Positions 15,244-23,953 of a stretch of 64,000 bases of DNA are shown here, one piece after another. The first letter of the stretch is position 1; each line of letters opens with the position of its first letter. Location of the stretch: contig JAVSMQ010000001.1 of the NCBI GenBank assembly GCA_032027125.1, positions 2,195,689 through 2,259,688 of the forward strand. The letters are read 5' to 3'. Source of the DNA: JANJTB01 sp032027125. GTDB taxonomy: Bacteria; Bacteroidota; Ignavibacteria; Kapaibacteriales; UBA2268. A program made the position numbers and the translations under genes. Under the pieces are notes generated by a model. It had not been told where the DNA came from. It saw nothing but the letters and a program-made list of their open reading frames with translations, and made no database searches.

Positions 15244-16635
15244 ATGAAAAATCTAATGTTTTATATTTGTTTGATGAGTGCGGTGCTAAGTACTGATTTC
15301 CTGTATGCACAGGAGGTTCAGGTACCCATGGATGTTGACGGGAAGGTAAGTTTTATTGATTCGGTCATGAATAATAAAATTGAAGTATTCGACACCTATC
15401 CCGGCTTTATTGAAGCAAGATTATTCCAACTGACTGATTCTACTTATTCAATGGAAATTTATTATATGATTGATGATAAATTCAACAGACACAGGACAAA
15501 TATGAGCCGTGCCGAGGTAGATACTTTCAGACAGGAAGTCAGCCGGAAATTGAAAGATACCCAATCAACCACTATTGACCAGAACGGAAGGGCAGAACTT
15601 TTATGGGGGCTGACTATAACAGGACTGTCAGTTTATGGTCCCGGAACCGTCATCATGACAGGTGCAGACAATTCTGTAGCTATAGGCTTATATATGTTAT
15701 CTTCGGCAGCAAGTTTTCTGATACCTTATGTACTAACCGACAATGCACCTGTATCCGACGGTGCTTCAAGATTTAGTCTGTGGGGTGCTGCTTCCGGTGT
15801 TGGGCATGGCTGGTTTTTTTATGAATTATTTGATTTGGATCAGCAGGTTAACGACCCTTATGGATATTCATATATGGCAACAGATGAGAAAGCACTATGG
15901 GGATTAATGACGTTTACAAGTATGGCTGAGGCATATATTGCTTATAGAATCGCACAGGATTATCATTTCTCAGCCGGCAAATCCGATATGATGATAAACA
16001 CATCAGTAGCTGCTACAGCAACACTGCCCGCGTTGTTATATATTGGCGGAGTTGAAGACAAAAAAGCTCTCTTCGGGTCTGCTATTCTCGGAACATTCGG
16101 GGGATATGCACTTGGCAATTATATTTCAAATACCCAAAATTATTCCAGAGGAGATGCAATGTGCTTTACAAATGTCTGGGTTCTGGGTGCTGCTGTACCG
16201 GTATCCATTTTGATGGCTGCTAAATCTGAGAATGAAAAAGCATATATGGGTTTGGCTGTACTTGGAGCCGGATTAGGTATGGGTGTGGGAAATTATTTAG
16301 TCAAAGGAAAAGACTTTTCAACAAGTCAGGGTGTTTATATGACACTTGGTTCGTTTGGCGGTGCATTTGTTGCCGGAGGACTTGCCTTTCTGGCAGCAGG
16401 TGACAGTGATAACTGGCATATTATACCACCGGTTATTTCGCTTGGTGCTGTCGGCGGATTTGCACTTACTTATCTGGCATTTGCCGACAATCCGAAAATT
16501 CAGGAGAAAAATTTATCAGGTGATTTGAAAGTGGACTTTAATCCAATGGCACTGACAACTGCATTCTCAAAAGTAAATGAATACAGCCCCATGAATTATT
16601 ACAGTCCTTTCTTAAGTGTAACCTATAAATTTTAG
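15244..16635 (+). CDS. Exported multi-pass membrane protein, unknown
   Basis: A 463-residue protein with a signal peptide (MKNLMFYICLMSAVLS, cleavage near YAQ-E). Residues about 25-105 are a soluble region, then eight or more Gly/Ala-rich hydrophobic segments follow (for example LGAAVPVSILMAA and YMTLGSFGGAFVAGG). The C-terminus SPFLSVTYKF ends with Phe in the manner of an outer-membrane beta-barrel. No family recognised. It may be an outer-membrane protein with long Gly-rich strands or an inner-membrane protein; the terminal aromatic and signal peptide favour the former. Confidence 0.7.
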   Translation: MKNLMFYICLMSAVLSTDFLYAQEVQVPMDVDGKVSFIDSVMNNKIEVFDTYPGFIEARLFQLTDSTYSMEIYYMIDDKFNRHRTNMSRAEVDTFRQEVSRKLKDTQSTTIDQNGRAELLWGLTITGLSVYGPGTVIMTGADNSVAIGLYMLSSAASFLIPYVLTDNAPVSDGASRFSLWGAASGVGHGWFFYELFDLDQQVNDPYGYSYMATDEKALWGLMTFTSMAEAYIAYRIAQDYHFSAGKSDMMINTSVAATATLPALLYIGGVEDKKALFGSAILGTFGGYALGNYISNTQNYSRGDAMCFTNVWVLGAAVPVSILMAAKSENEKAYMGLAVLGAGLGMGVGNYLVKGKDFSTSQGVYMTLGSFGGAFVAGGLAFLAAGDSDNWHIIPPVISLGAVGGFALTYLAFADNPKIQEKNLSGDLKVDFNPMALTTAFSKVNEYSPMNYYSPFLSVTYKF

Positions 16636-16780
16636 AATCAGTAAGGAAATATATTAAATTATGTATAATATTTCTTGCTGATGTAAGAATTATTCATTAG
16701 TTTGCATTTGGTTTTTTTGCGAAATTAATAGTAGTGAATATGCAATCTTCGGAAGGTTCATTTAAGAAAATAGGTAAAAA

Positions 16781-18760
16781 ATGAAAAGATTCATTATACT
16801 TTTTACACTTTTTTTTATACCTTTTTTATGCAATTCGGAAGGTTGGAAATATATAAGCAGACTATCAAAATTTAATGTTACTTCAAAGTATATTGAAAGA
16901 ATGAATTTTCTTGCAGACGATTATATTCTTGCATTTACAGGCAATAGAAACATTTATAAATCCTCAGACCAAGGAAAGTCGTGGGATTCAGTATATAATT
17001 TTACAAACTATTATTTTGATACTTTTTATCCTGATATAGATTGTCAGTATTATTTTTTTAATAGTGATGACTTCAGCGGCATACCGGGTTCCAAAAAAGT
17101 GATACTTAAAACCAGCGATGATTTCAAGAAAATTGAAATAGTTAATCATATTGATACTACCTCAAATATCGTTGTAATATCATCGGTGTTTATGTTTGAT
17201 ACTGATACAGGCTTATTTATTAGTTATGAAGTTGTTAACGGTAAAGAACCTAAAAACGGTAATATAACTTATTTTATGCTCGTAACCCATGACGGTTGGA
17301 GAACATTCGAGCGACGTGAAATTCCATTATTTTTTTGGAGCCCCGGATATACATATAACAGAGTTGATAATGAGAATATAATTTGTAGTTCAATAGGCCC
17401 TTATACAAATATAAAAGGTAAAGATACAATAAGAAGAGGAGGAATTATTGCCAATTACAATTTTTCAAAAAATGAATGGACTTTGCTCTATGCTTTTCCT
17501 ATACCGAAAGATGGATATGATGGACCTTTTTCATATGGTCCGCATTTTCTTCAAATGGTGAATGACTCAGTTGGATATGGAATTAATGCCCGTCATATAT
17601 CATATCATATAGACAGTAGTTTTTTATATTATGATGTTATTTACCGTACTAGAGATGGAAATAAAACTTGGGAAAAAATATTGGATACATTCAGAATTGA
17701 TGCACCAAATGATATTCAGGATATGAGATTTTATGATGAGAGGAATGGTGTTATAGTCGGTCGTAACGGCAAAGTGCTTATGACAAACGACGGAGGTGAT
17801 TCCTGGCACATTGAAGACCCGAAACAGTTTGATAAATCACCATTTATTGCTGTTATGTTTGTTGTCTGGGCAGGGCAGTATCCTATTATCGGAACACGTC
17901 TCGACGGTGATATATATCGTTACGAAGGTAATTTCTTCAAATTTGATTTTAAATCCCCTGATTTGTTTTTCCCAAGAAAAGATGCAGTCAGTCAGAATAC
18001 AAACATACTTTTCAGATGGGAAGAATTGCGCGACGCCACAAATTATACATTTCATTTATCCAAAGATGCCGGATTTAGCAATATCCTTCAAGAAAGTACT
18101 GCAAAACAAATGCAATTCCCATATAACAATCTTGAACCATTCACCGGATACTGGTGGCGTGTATCATCAACAAACGGCACCGAAACGCTTTGGTCTGAGC
18201 CGCATTATTTCAGAACAAAAATGTCTGAAATAAGTACAATTTCACCGGATTGCAATGCAATAGAGCAGCCTGACAGTACAATAATTAAATGGTCGGCAGT
18301 TAAGGGAGCCGAGAAATACAGAATCCGATTGTCAGATACCCCAACTTTTGACACAATAGTTTTTGAATTTGAAAATATAACATCAACTGAATTCAAACTT
18401 AAAGCCCTTGAATATCTGAAAAAATATTATTGGCAGGTTCAGGCATACCGTTCTGATGAAACAGGCGATTGGTCTGAAATATGCTCATTTACTGTTGAAG
18501 ATAATCCGGCAAGTGTATCTGATGATAATAGTTTTCGTATAATTTACCCCAATCCGGCAGGAAACTTCATCACTCTTTCCGAATCCGATACTAAGTTCTA
18601 TACTGATTACGAGATTTATGATATTAGCGGAAGACTGCTGCAAAAATCTGCACTCGGTAGTTTCAGGATTGATATTTCGCAGCTTGAGCGTGGCTCGTAT
18701 TATCTTAGATTGCTCAGTCCGTCCGGCATAGCCACCGCCGGCTTTTTGAAGATGGAGTAA
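16781..18760 (+). CDS. Type IX secreted protein with BNR/YCF48-like and FN3 domains
   Basis: A 659-residue exported protein. A signal peptide (MKRFIILFTLFFIPFLC) is followed by sialidase-like BNR motifs: KSSDQGKSWDSV, VTHDGWRTFE, RTRDGNKTWEK and MTNDGGDSWHIE, typical of a beta-propeller of the YCF48/photosystem-stability type. Two fibronectin-III-like domains (about 400-470 and 490-565) contain FRWEELRDATNY and IKWSAVKGAEKY. The C-terminus is a classic type IX sorting domain: IIYPNPAGNF, YEIYDISGRLL and LERGSYYLRL. It is expected to be anchored or released at the cell surface after T9SS export. Confidence 0.88.
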   Translation: MKRFIILFTLFFIPFLCNSEGWKYISRLSKFNVTSKYIERMNFLADDYILAFTGNRNIYKSSDQGKSWDSVYNFTNYYFDTFYPDIDCQYYFFNSDDFSGIPGSKKVILKTSDDFKKIEIVNHIDTTSNIVVISSVFMFDTDTGLFISYEVVNGKEPKNGNITYFMLVTHDGWRTFERREIPLFFWSPGYTYNRVDNENIICSSIGPYTNIKGKDTIRRGGIIANYNFSKNEWTLLYAFPIPKDGYDGPFSYGPHFLQMVNDSVGYGINARHISYHIDSSFLYYDVIYRTRDGNKTWEKILDTFRIDAPNDIQDMRFYDERNGVIVGRNGKVLMTNDGGDSWHIEDPKQFDKSPFIAVMFVVWAGQYPIIGTRLDGDIYRYEGNFFKFDFKSPDLFFPRKDAVSQNTNILFRWEELRDATNYTFHLSKDAGFSNILQESTAKQMQFPYNNLEPFTGYWWRVSSTNGTETLWSEPHYFRTKMSEISTISPDCNAIEQPDSTIIKWSAVKGAEKYRIRLSDTPTFDTIVFEFENITSTEFKLKALEYLKKYYWQVQAYRSDETGDWSEICSFTVEDNPASVSDDNSFRIIYPNPAGNFITLSESDTKFYTDYEIYDISGRLLQKSALGSFRIDISQLERGSYYLRLLSPSGIATAGFLKME

Positions 18761-18781
18761 AGCAAACCCACACAATATATT

Positions 18782-18805
18782 AACCCACGGCTTAAGCCGT
18801 GGGTT
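18782..18805. repeat. Perfect 24-bp palindrome after the T9SS cargo gene
   Basis: AACCCACGGCTT is followed directly by its reverse complement AAGCCGTGGGTT. There is no T-run, so it is not a classic terminator, though it could protect mRNA ends or stall polymerase. It resembles REP-type dispersed palindromes. Confidence 0.7.
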
Positions 18806-18903
18806 GATGGAAAGTTCTAAAATTTGTGAAGATGTAAGTCTTGCAAACATTAATAATAAAATTAAATTATCTACGTATCAAATCAAAAATTCAGGTGATT
18901 ATT

Positions 18904-19173
18904 ATGATTATTCCTATTGATGCTGAGTATATTGTTGACAAAGATAATAACAAAACAAAGGTACTTTTGTCCATTGACGAGTTTGATAAAATACTTGTTA
19001 TTTTAAAAAAATATGATATTACTTTTTCAAACGAGGAATCAATATTAAGTTTTGAAAATAATTCTAATGATTCGAAAAATGGTAACAGAGTATTTGGAAG
19101 TGCTAAAGGTAAATATAACTTATCCCCGGACTTTGATGCCCCTTTTGAAGATTTTGATATGTTGAAATGTTGA
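18904..19173 (+). CDS. Antitoxin-like protein of a VapBC-type pair
   Basis: From the ATG at 18904 the product has 89 residues (MIIPIDAEYIVDKDNNK). The C-terminal FGSAKGKYNLSPDFDAPFED resembles DUF2281-type antitoxins, whose tail GxAKG...DFDEPLEDF is normally followed at once by a PIN-domain toxin gene. The N-terminal half is the probable operator-binding part. The stop overlaps a toxin start by four bases, the usual arrangement, but that toxin is cut after 12 codons. The antitoxin looks intact. Confidence 0.6.
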   Translation: MIIPIDAEYIVDKDNNKTKVLLSIDEFDKILVILKKYDITFSNEESILSFENNSNDSKNGNRVFGSAKGKYNLSPDFDAPFEDFDMLKC

Positions 19174-19208
19174 AATATTTGATTGATACTCAAGCTTTAA
19201 TCAGCTAA
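19170..19208 (+). pseudogene. PIN-domain toxin remnant, truncated to 12 codons
   Basis: A TTG at 19170 opens LKYLIDTQALIS followed by TAA. The stretch KYLIDTQAL is the standard beginning of PIN-domain toxins partnered with DUF2281-type antitoxins, and its Asp is the first metal ligand. The 12-codon frame ends four bases before a 21-bp tandem array begins, so about 90 percent of the toxin is missing. The call rests on the motif and on the four-base overlap with the antitoxin. Confidence 0.55.
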
Positions 19209-19211
19209 AAT

Positions 19212-19436
19212 TTGCCATTGCGTACGAAGTTTTTTCCACCGCGTACGGAGTTTTTGTCATTGCGTACGAAGTTTTTTCCACCGCGTACGGAGTTTTTACC
19301 TTCGCGTACAGAGTTTTTACCTCCGCGTACAGAGTTTTTGTCATCGCGTACAGAGTTTTTGTCATCGCATAGGGAGTTTTTACCTTCGCGTACAGAGTTT
19401 TTGTCATTGCGTACGATGTTTTTGCTATCGCGAAGT
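19212..19436. repeat. 21-bp tandem array A (about 11 units)
   Basis: Units follow GCGTACRGAGTTTTT plus six more variable bases (for example GTCATT or TTCACC), giving a strict 21-base period. All units stay in one frame; read on the minus strand they give heptads such as KTLYAMT, and on the plus strand LRTKFF-type heptads. A start codon with supporting context is lacking, so I treat it as a minisatellite rather than a gene. Confidence 0.85.
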
Positions 19437-19442
19437 ACTTCA

Positions 19443-19660
19443 ACGAGACAAAAAGTTCTTTCACACAGGTAAAAAGTTCTTTCACACAGGTAAAAAGTTC
19501 TTTCACACAGGTAAAAAGTTCTTTCACACAGGTAAAAAGTTCTTTCACACAGACAAAAAGTTCTTTCACACAGGTAAAAAGTTCTTTAACACAGACAAAA
19601 AGTTCTTTAACACAGACAAAAAGTTCTTTAACACAGACAAAAAGTTCTTTCACTTGGTTA
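19443..19660. repeat. 21-bp tandem array B (about 10 units)
   Basis: Unit AAAAAGTTCTTTCACACAGG plus T, with a variant having GACA in place of GGTA and TTAAC for TTCAC. Period is exactly 21 bases. On the minus strand it is in the same frame as array A and reads KELFVCV repeated. The only start there is a GTG inside the array. From 19661 to 19920 I see no gene. Confidence 0.88.
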
Positions 19661-19920
19661 AAAACTAAGTAAAATAGCCAATAAATACTTTAGTCGATAC
19701 AAAAAATGAGGTGTTAAGTGGTAAAAAAGTAAGTTATATACATAAACCAGTCAATATTTTTCATAAAACATCCGATTTTTAAAAATGAATTAATGGTTCT
19801 ATTTGTCCAATTTCCCCGAAATGATGCATTTTTCCAAATAGTAATATTAGATTTATACTTATGGTTTATGCTTATTCAATATGAAAGAGTATTCAAAATC
19901 ATATTATTTTAGATAATTCT

Positions 19921-19951
19921 TTTGATAATTCTAATCTTAGACTTACTTTTG
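19921..19951 (+). promoter_or_regulatory. Promoter of the PLP lyase gene (Bacteroidota type)
   Basis: TTTG (19921-19924), 19 bases, then TACTTTTG (19944-19951): a complete match to TTTG-N19-TAnnTTTG. It would give a leader of about 55 bases. Confidence 0.7.
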
Positions 19952-20013
19952 TATTTTATAATTAAGTGCATTTATAAAAACAATAGAAGTGCATATAACC
20001 TCGGAGATTTATA

Positions 20014-21195
20014 ATGAATTTAAAAAATGTGTCAATTGATACCAAATGCGTTCATGCCGGAACAAAAGAAAACAAAGAAGGCGCTGTTGTAACACCTATT
20101 TACCAGACATCAACATTCAGATTTCAGTCGGCAGAGCATGGTGCAAGATTGTTTAGAGGCGAGGAAGACGGCTATATTTATACCCGTATGCGTAACCCTA
20201 CTGTCGAAGCTATGGAAGATGCCGTCGCTATTCTTGAAGGCGGCGCAAAAGCAATTGGCTGTGCCAGCGGAATGGCTGCTATTCATCTGATTGTTGCCGC
20301 TGTTGTCAAATCCGGTGACCACGTTATCTGCTCTGAATCTGTTTATGGTCCTACAGTCACTATATTAAAAGACCTTTTTGCCGATTACGGTGTGGAAACA
20401 ACTTTCGTTGATACTTCTAATCTTGAATCAGTAAGAGCTGCTTTCAAACCTAATACCAAACTTGTCCATATCGAAACTCCGGGCAATCCGACACTTGTAA
20501 TGGCTGATATTGCCGAAATTGCAGATTATACACATAATCACGGGGCAAAATTGTCGGTTGACAATACATTTATGAGTCCGGTATATCAGAGACCATTTGA
20601 ATTAGGTGCAGATTATATCATGCATTCAATGACAAAATTTCTTAACGGTCATGCCGATGTTGTGGCAGGAATTGTCGTAATCAAGGAAGAATCTGAATAC
20701 AAGCATTTTCGTAAAACTTCTAATCTCGTCGGCGGAGTAATAGACCCGTTCAATTCATTTCTGGTTCACCGCGGGTTGAAAACACTTACTTTACGTGTCA
20801 GAAAGCAGGCTGAGAATGCTATGAAACTGGCTGAGTATCTTGAGCAGCATCCTAAAGTAAAATGGGTCATGTACCCTGGTCTCAAATCTCATCCTCAATA
20901 CGAAATTGGTTTAAAACAAATGCACGGTCATGGCTCGATGATTTCAATTGAATTAAAAGGCGGTATCGAAGCAGGAGTTAAACTGATGGACAATATTGAA
21001 CTATTTGTACTTGCAGTAAGTCTCGGCGGAGTTGAATCGTTGATACAGCACCCTGCTTCAATGACACACTCCTCAATGGGCAAACCGGCTCGTGAGCAGG
21101 CACAAATTACAGACGGCTTAGTTCGTATAGCAGTCGGTATCGAAGACGCTGACGACATCATCAGGGCTATGGAAAAAGGTTTGGAATCTGTGTAA
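20014..21195 (+). CDS. Cys/Met-metabolism PLP enzyme, methionine gamma-lyase-like
   Basis: A 393-residue pyridoxal-phosphate enzyme of the trans-sulfuration family. PLP-binding features are IYTRMRNPTVEAMED, CASGMAAIH, the Asp of LSVDNTFMSP, and the Schiff-base Lys in SMTKFLNGHADVVAG (about residue 208). The C-terminal HPASMTHSSMG and DGLVRIAVGIED are standard. Candidates are methionine gamma-lyase, cystathionine gamma-lyase or gamma-synthase. The segment VYGPTVTIL lacks the Cys that marks classical methionine gamma-lyases (YGCTFAF), so substrate is open. Monocistronic behind a strong promoter. Acts in the cytoplasm in sulfur amino-acid turnover. Confidence 0.85.
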   Translation: MNLKNVSIDTKCVHAGTKENKEGAVVTPIYQTSTFRFQSAEHGARLFRGEEDGYIYTRMRNPTVEAMEDAVAILEGGAKAIGCASGMAAIHLIVAAVVKSGDHVICSESVYGPTVTILKDLFADYGVETTFVDTSNLESVRAAFKPNTKLVHIETPGNPTLVMADIAEIADYTHNHGAKLSVDNTFMSPVYQRPFELGADYIMHSMTKFLNGHADVVAGIVVIKEESEYKHFRKTSNLVGGVIDPFNSFLVHRGLKTLTLRVRKQAENAMKLAEYLEQHPKVKWVMYPGLKSHPQYEIGLKQMHGHGSMISIELKGGIEAGVKLMDNIELFVLAVSLGGVESLIQHPASMTHSSMGKPAREQAQITDGLVRIAVGIEDADDIIRAMEKGLESV

Positions 21196-21238
21196 AGTTA
21201 ATTAGGAGTCTGTAGATTAAGCAATAATATTAGTATGT

Positions 21239-21339
21239 CAGTCTGAGCGAAGTCGAAGACTGATATAATAACCACCAATAAACGTATATATTACACTACG
21301 ACTAAGTTTATCCTGAGCTTGTCGATGGGCTTAGTGTGA
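21239..21339. repeat. Two small dispersed inverted repeats
   Basis: 21239-21262 pairs CAGTC with GACTG around GAGCGAAGTCGAA; the same motif occurs at 38648-38671. 21294-21338 pairs CACTA and AAG with CTT and AGTGTG. Both resemble intergenic palindromes that recur through this genome. The 300-base gap around them has no gene. Confidence 0.55.
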
Positions 21340-21494
21340 CATTCATGTTGAATAGGAATTTCATAATATATTTTTTAAAAACATAATTTAAATATTTCTG
21401 ATAATTTTAAATAGATTGAAGTACTGAAACAAGTTCTATCAACCAACGTAACATAATTACAGTCTTTTTTTTATTTTTTTAACAAAAGGAATTT

Positions 21495-21728
21495 ATGGCA
21501 AAGATATTATTTAGATCAAGTACGAGAAAAATCTTTGGCGGTGTAGCAGCAGGTCTCGGTGAATATTTTGATATCGACCCTGTTATTATAAGAGTATTAT
21601 TTGCTGTATCAGCTTTTGCAGGCGGATTAAGTGTTTTCGTTTATTTAGGTTTGTGGATGTATCTCCCCTCCGAATACTTTGTTTTGCATGAGAATCGGAG
21701 AAAAGTAAATTTTGAAAAAACAAACTGA
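21495..21728 (+). CDS. PspC-domain membrane protein
   Basis: A 77-residue PspC-family protein. The typical domain runs from RSSTRKIFGGVAAGLGEYF through DPVIIRVLFAV with one hydrophobic helix (FAVSAFAGGLSVFVYLGLWM) and ends with YLPSE. PspC proteins sit in the inner membrane and in enterobacteria respond to envelope stress; here there are no pspA or pspB neighbours, so its partner is unknown. Confidence 0.9.
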   Translation: MAKILFRSSTRKIFGGVAAGLGEYFDIDPVIIRVLFAVSAFAGGLSVFVYLGLWMYLPSEYFVLHENRRKVNFEKTN

Positions 21729-21775
21729 TATTTTATAAATTCATTATGTATAACTAATTAGATAGTAAAATATTT

Positions 21776-22612
21776 ATGGAAAACTATCTAAATACTGATT
21801 TCGATTTTAATTCGGATGAATTGTTGGAAGTATTCGATGAACTGCCGATTTGGTCAGCTCCATTCGGATTGAAACTACTTGAAAATATCAAATACCGGAA
21901 AAATATTACAGCTCTTGATATTGGATTTGGAGCCGGTTTCCCATTGACAGAAATAGCAATGAGATTGGGAGAAACATCTAAAGTTTACGGTATTGACCCA
22001 TGGGAAGCTGCAATCCGAAGAACGATGAAGAAAATTGATTTTTATAAGATTAAAAATATCGAAATATTACACGGTTTTGCAGAAAATATAAAGATTGATG
22101 ATAATTCGATAAATTTGATAACCAGCAATAACGGTTTGAATAATGTGTCGGATTTAGAAAAGTCTTTAAGTGAATGTTCCCGTGTATTGAAGAAAGACGG
22201 GCAGTTTATTCAGACATTAAATCTTGATGGTTCATTGATTGAGTTCTATTCCATTATGGAGTCTGTTTTAACCGATTTAAATATGGATTCTGAAATTGAA
22301 CTGATGAAACAGCATATTTATAAAAAGAGAAAGCCTCTTCAGGAATATTTACTATTATTAGAAAAGCATAATTTTACAATTGAAAAGGTTATACATGATA
22401 AATTTGAATATACTTTTGCCGATGGTACTGCCATGCTGAATCATTTTTTCATAAGGCTCGCATTCCTTAACGGATGGAAAAGTATAATTCCCGTAGCGAG
22501 ACAGACAGAAATTTTTAAACGTATAGAATATTTGATGAATCTTCAAGCTGATATTGAAGGATTCTTTAAATTAAGCGTACCTTTTGTATTGATAGATTGT
22601 ACAAAGTCATGA
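21776..22612 (+). CDS. Class I SAM-dependent methyltransferase
   Basis: A 278-residue protein with a Rossmann-type methyltransferase domain: motif I ALDIGFGAGFPL at about 44-55, acidic loop VYGIDPWE, and motif IV-like NLITSNNGLNNV. The C-terminal third (from about residue 185) is helical and may bind the substrate. The substrate cannot be inferred. It starts 47 bases after pspC and is followed by a tiny membrane protein and, convergently, by a DUF5714 protein, a family that is often found with methyltransferases. Confidence 0.85.
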   Translation: MENYLNTDFDFNSDELLEVFDELPIWSAPFGLKLLENIKYRKNITALDIGFGAGFPLTEIAMRLGETSKVYGIDPWEAAIRRTMKKIDFYKIKNIEILHGFAENIKIDDNSINLITSNNGLNNVSDLEKSLSECSRVLKKDGQFIQTLNLDGSLIEFYSIMESVLTDLNMDSEIELMKQHIYKKRKPLQEYLLLLEKHNFTIEKVIHDKFEYTFADGTAMLNHFFIRLAFLNGWKSIIPVARQTEIFKRIEYLMNLQADIEGFFKLSVPFVLIDCTKS

Positions 22613-22642
22613 AACTACCTTTATTAACCAAATAATATCATT

Positions 22643-22816
22643 ATGAAAAAACATCGAAAATTAATTCTGATAATACTTCTTATACTAAATGCGGTAGTAT
22701 TATTAGGTCAGATATTGCCCGAAGCAGCACCACCGTTTGCCGTAACGGTAAATATAATATTTCTATCAATCAGCTTTGTATTTTTTCTTTCGTTATTCAG
22801 AGAAAACCAAGGTTGA
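22643..22816 (+). CDS. Small two-helix membrane protein
   Basis: A 57-residue reading frame (MKKHRKLILIILLILNAVVL at its start) with a basic N-terminus and two hydrophobic segments separated by GQILPEAAPP, ending FRENQG. It starts 30 bases after the methyltransferase stop in the same direction. Basic start, balanced hydrophobic helices and spacing suggest a real small gene; function unknown. Confidence 0.5.
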   Translation: MKKHRKLILIILLILNAVVLLGQILPEAAPPFAVTVNIIFLSISFVFFLSLFRENQG

Positions 22817-22933
22817 ACAATTAACATTAAGCCTTGAAGAATGAGACTTACTACTCAGGGCTTAAAATGACAATTACTGCGTTTTCGTTTGCCAAAAACA
22901 CCTTATTTCAATATTGAAGCACTAAACAAAAAG

Positions 22934-23674
22934 TCAAACCAAAGAGTTGCTCATATTGTAGAAAATACATTGTTCCAATCCGCAGGAGCGGTTACGCAAT
23001 GAAAAAGTGCACAATGGTTCGGACTTTTGAAGATTTAAAGCAAAATGGTCGTTGAGATAATCAATAGCCGAAAGTAATGAAAAATAGGTATCTCGTTTGC
23101 AGCAGCGTGGTCCACCGTGCTCGGCAATCCTTTTCAAAGCATCTGCTATAATATGATTACTAAGTGACCATGCATCATCATGGACATGCTCTCTGTTCAG
23201 AAACATACTCAGGAAAACTCCGGTACCCATAGCGGCACCGCAAATTCCCAAATGATGAGTACAAACATCGGATGTCTCATTTGCTGCTCTTTTCTCTGCT
23301 TTATCCAGTTTTTCCTGAAGATTTCCCGGCGGTAATTCCAGATTATTAATGCAGGTCAGCAATACCGCAGGTACTATAAAATGATGCTCCGAGCCATGCA
23401 TTTTAATCACCGGTGCATTCATTATTTCTACAGCTAATGCAATTGGGTCGGTTCCTTTATATTTGAGGCAGGTTGATTTTATATATTCTGTTACAGGAAT
23501 ATTATAACAATCATCGCACAGGAAGTGTGAACTTTCACATTCGTGCGTAGTTAATTTCACCTTGCCGCAAAAATCGCAATGTGTATTGATTGGCTCTTTG
23601 AGAGTCTTAACTGCATCACCGCATAAAATACAGTCATTATTTGTCAATATGTTCAGAAGTTCTATCTTTGCCAT
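22934..23674 (-). CDS. DUF5714 cysteine-rich protein
   Basis: A 246-residue protein. The N-terminal part carries metal-site pairs CILCG, CDFCG, then HEC and CDDC (residues about 15-60), like a zinc ribbon. The rest has HLGICGAAMGTGVF, DDAWSLSNHII, GGPRCCKRDT and a late CGLEQCIFY, all Cys/His-rich and characteristic of DUF5714 proteins, which occur in anaerobes and often near SAM enzymes. A redox or metallocofactor role is plausible but unproven. It converges with the methyltransferase cluster. Confidence 0.65.
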   Translation of the reverse strand: MAKIELLNILTNNDCILCGDAVKTLKEPINTHCDFCGKVKLTTHECESSHFLCDDCYNIPVTEYIKSTCLKYKGTDPIALAVEIMNAPVIKMHGSEHHFIVPAVLLTCINNLELPPGNLQEKLDKAEKRAANETSDVCTHHLGICGAAMGTGVFLSMFLNREHVHDDAWSLSNHIIADALKRIAEHGGPRCCKRDTYFSLLSAIDYLNDHFALNLQKSEPLCTFSLRNRSCGLEQCIFYNMSNSLV

Positions 23675-23880
23675 AATTATCTTTTCTAAATATTTTTAAT
23701 ACGTAAAACTACATTCAATCTTTTAATATTTCAAATATAACTAATATGATTTATAATCACAATTAAAATTCAATATTTTTTAGAAAATATTTGTTTTTTT
23801 TAAATTATATCTCTGCAGGTTAATGTAAATATATCTACAAGTAAGTTTTTTTCAAATCTAAATCTAATCTATAAATAAAA

Positions 23881-23910
23881 ACGCCCTGCCTTTTGAGGGA
23901 CAGAGCGTCT
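23881..23910 (-). terminator. Terminator of the giant secreted protein gene
   Basis: On the minus strand ACGCTCTGTCC pairs with GGCAGGGCGT (two G-U pairs) and is followed by TTTTTATTT. It lies about 45 bases after the stop at 23954. Confidence 0.8.
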
Positions 23911-23953
23911 TATTTTTCACGTCCGGATTTCTTGTTTCAGAATCCGAATTTCA

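Noticed and set aside
19201..19653. A 150-residue heptad-repeat protein on the minus strand
   Set aside because: Its only start is a GTG inside the repeat, there is no upstream signal, and the plus strand is open over array A as well; the period of 21 explains the open frames.
19212..19660. CRISPR array
   Set aside because: Units are contiguous 21-mers with no unique spacers and there are no cas genes in the window.
23675..23953. Regulatory RNA in the gap before the DUF5714 gene
   Set aside because: AT-rich with no conserved-looking structure except the terminator at 23881-23910.
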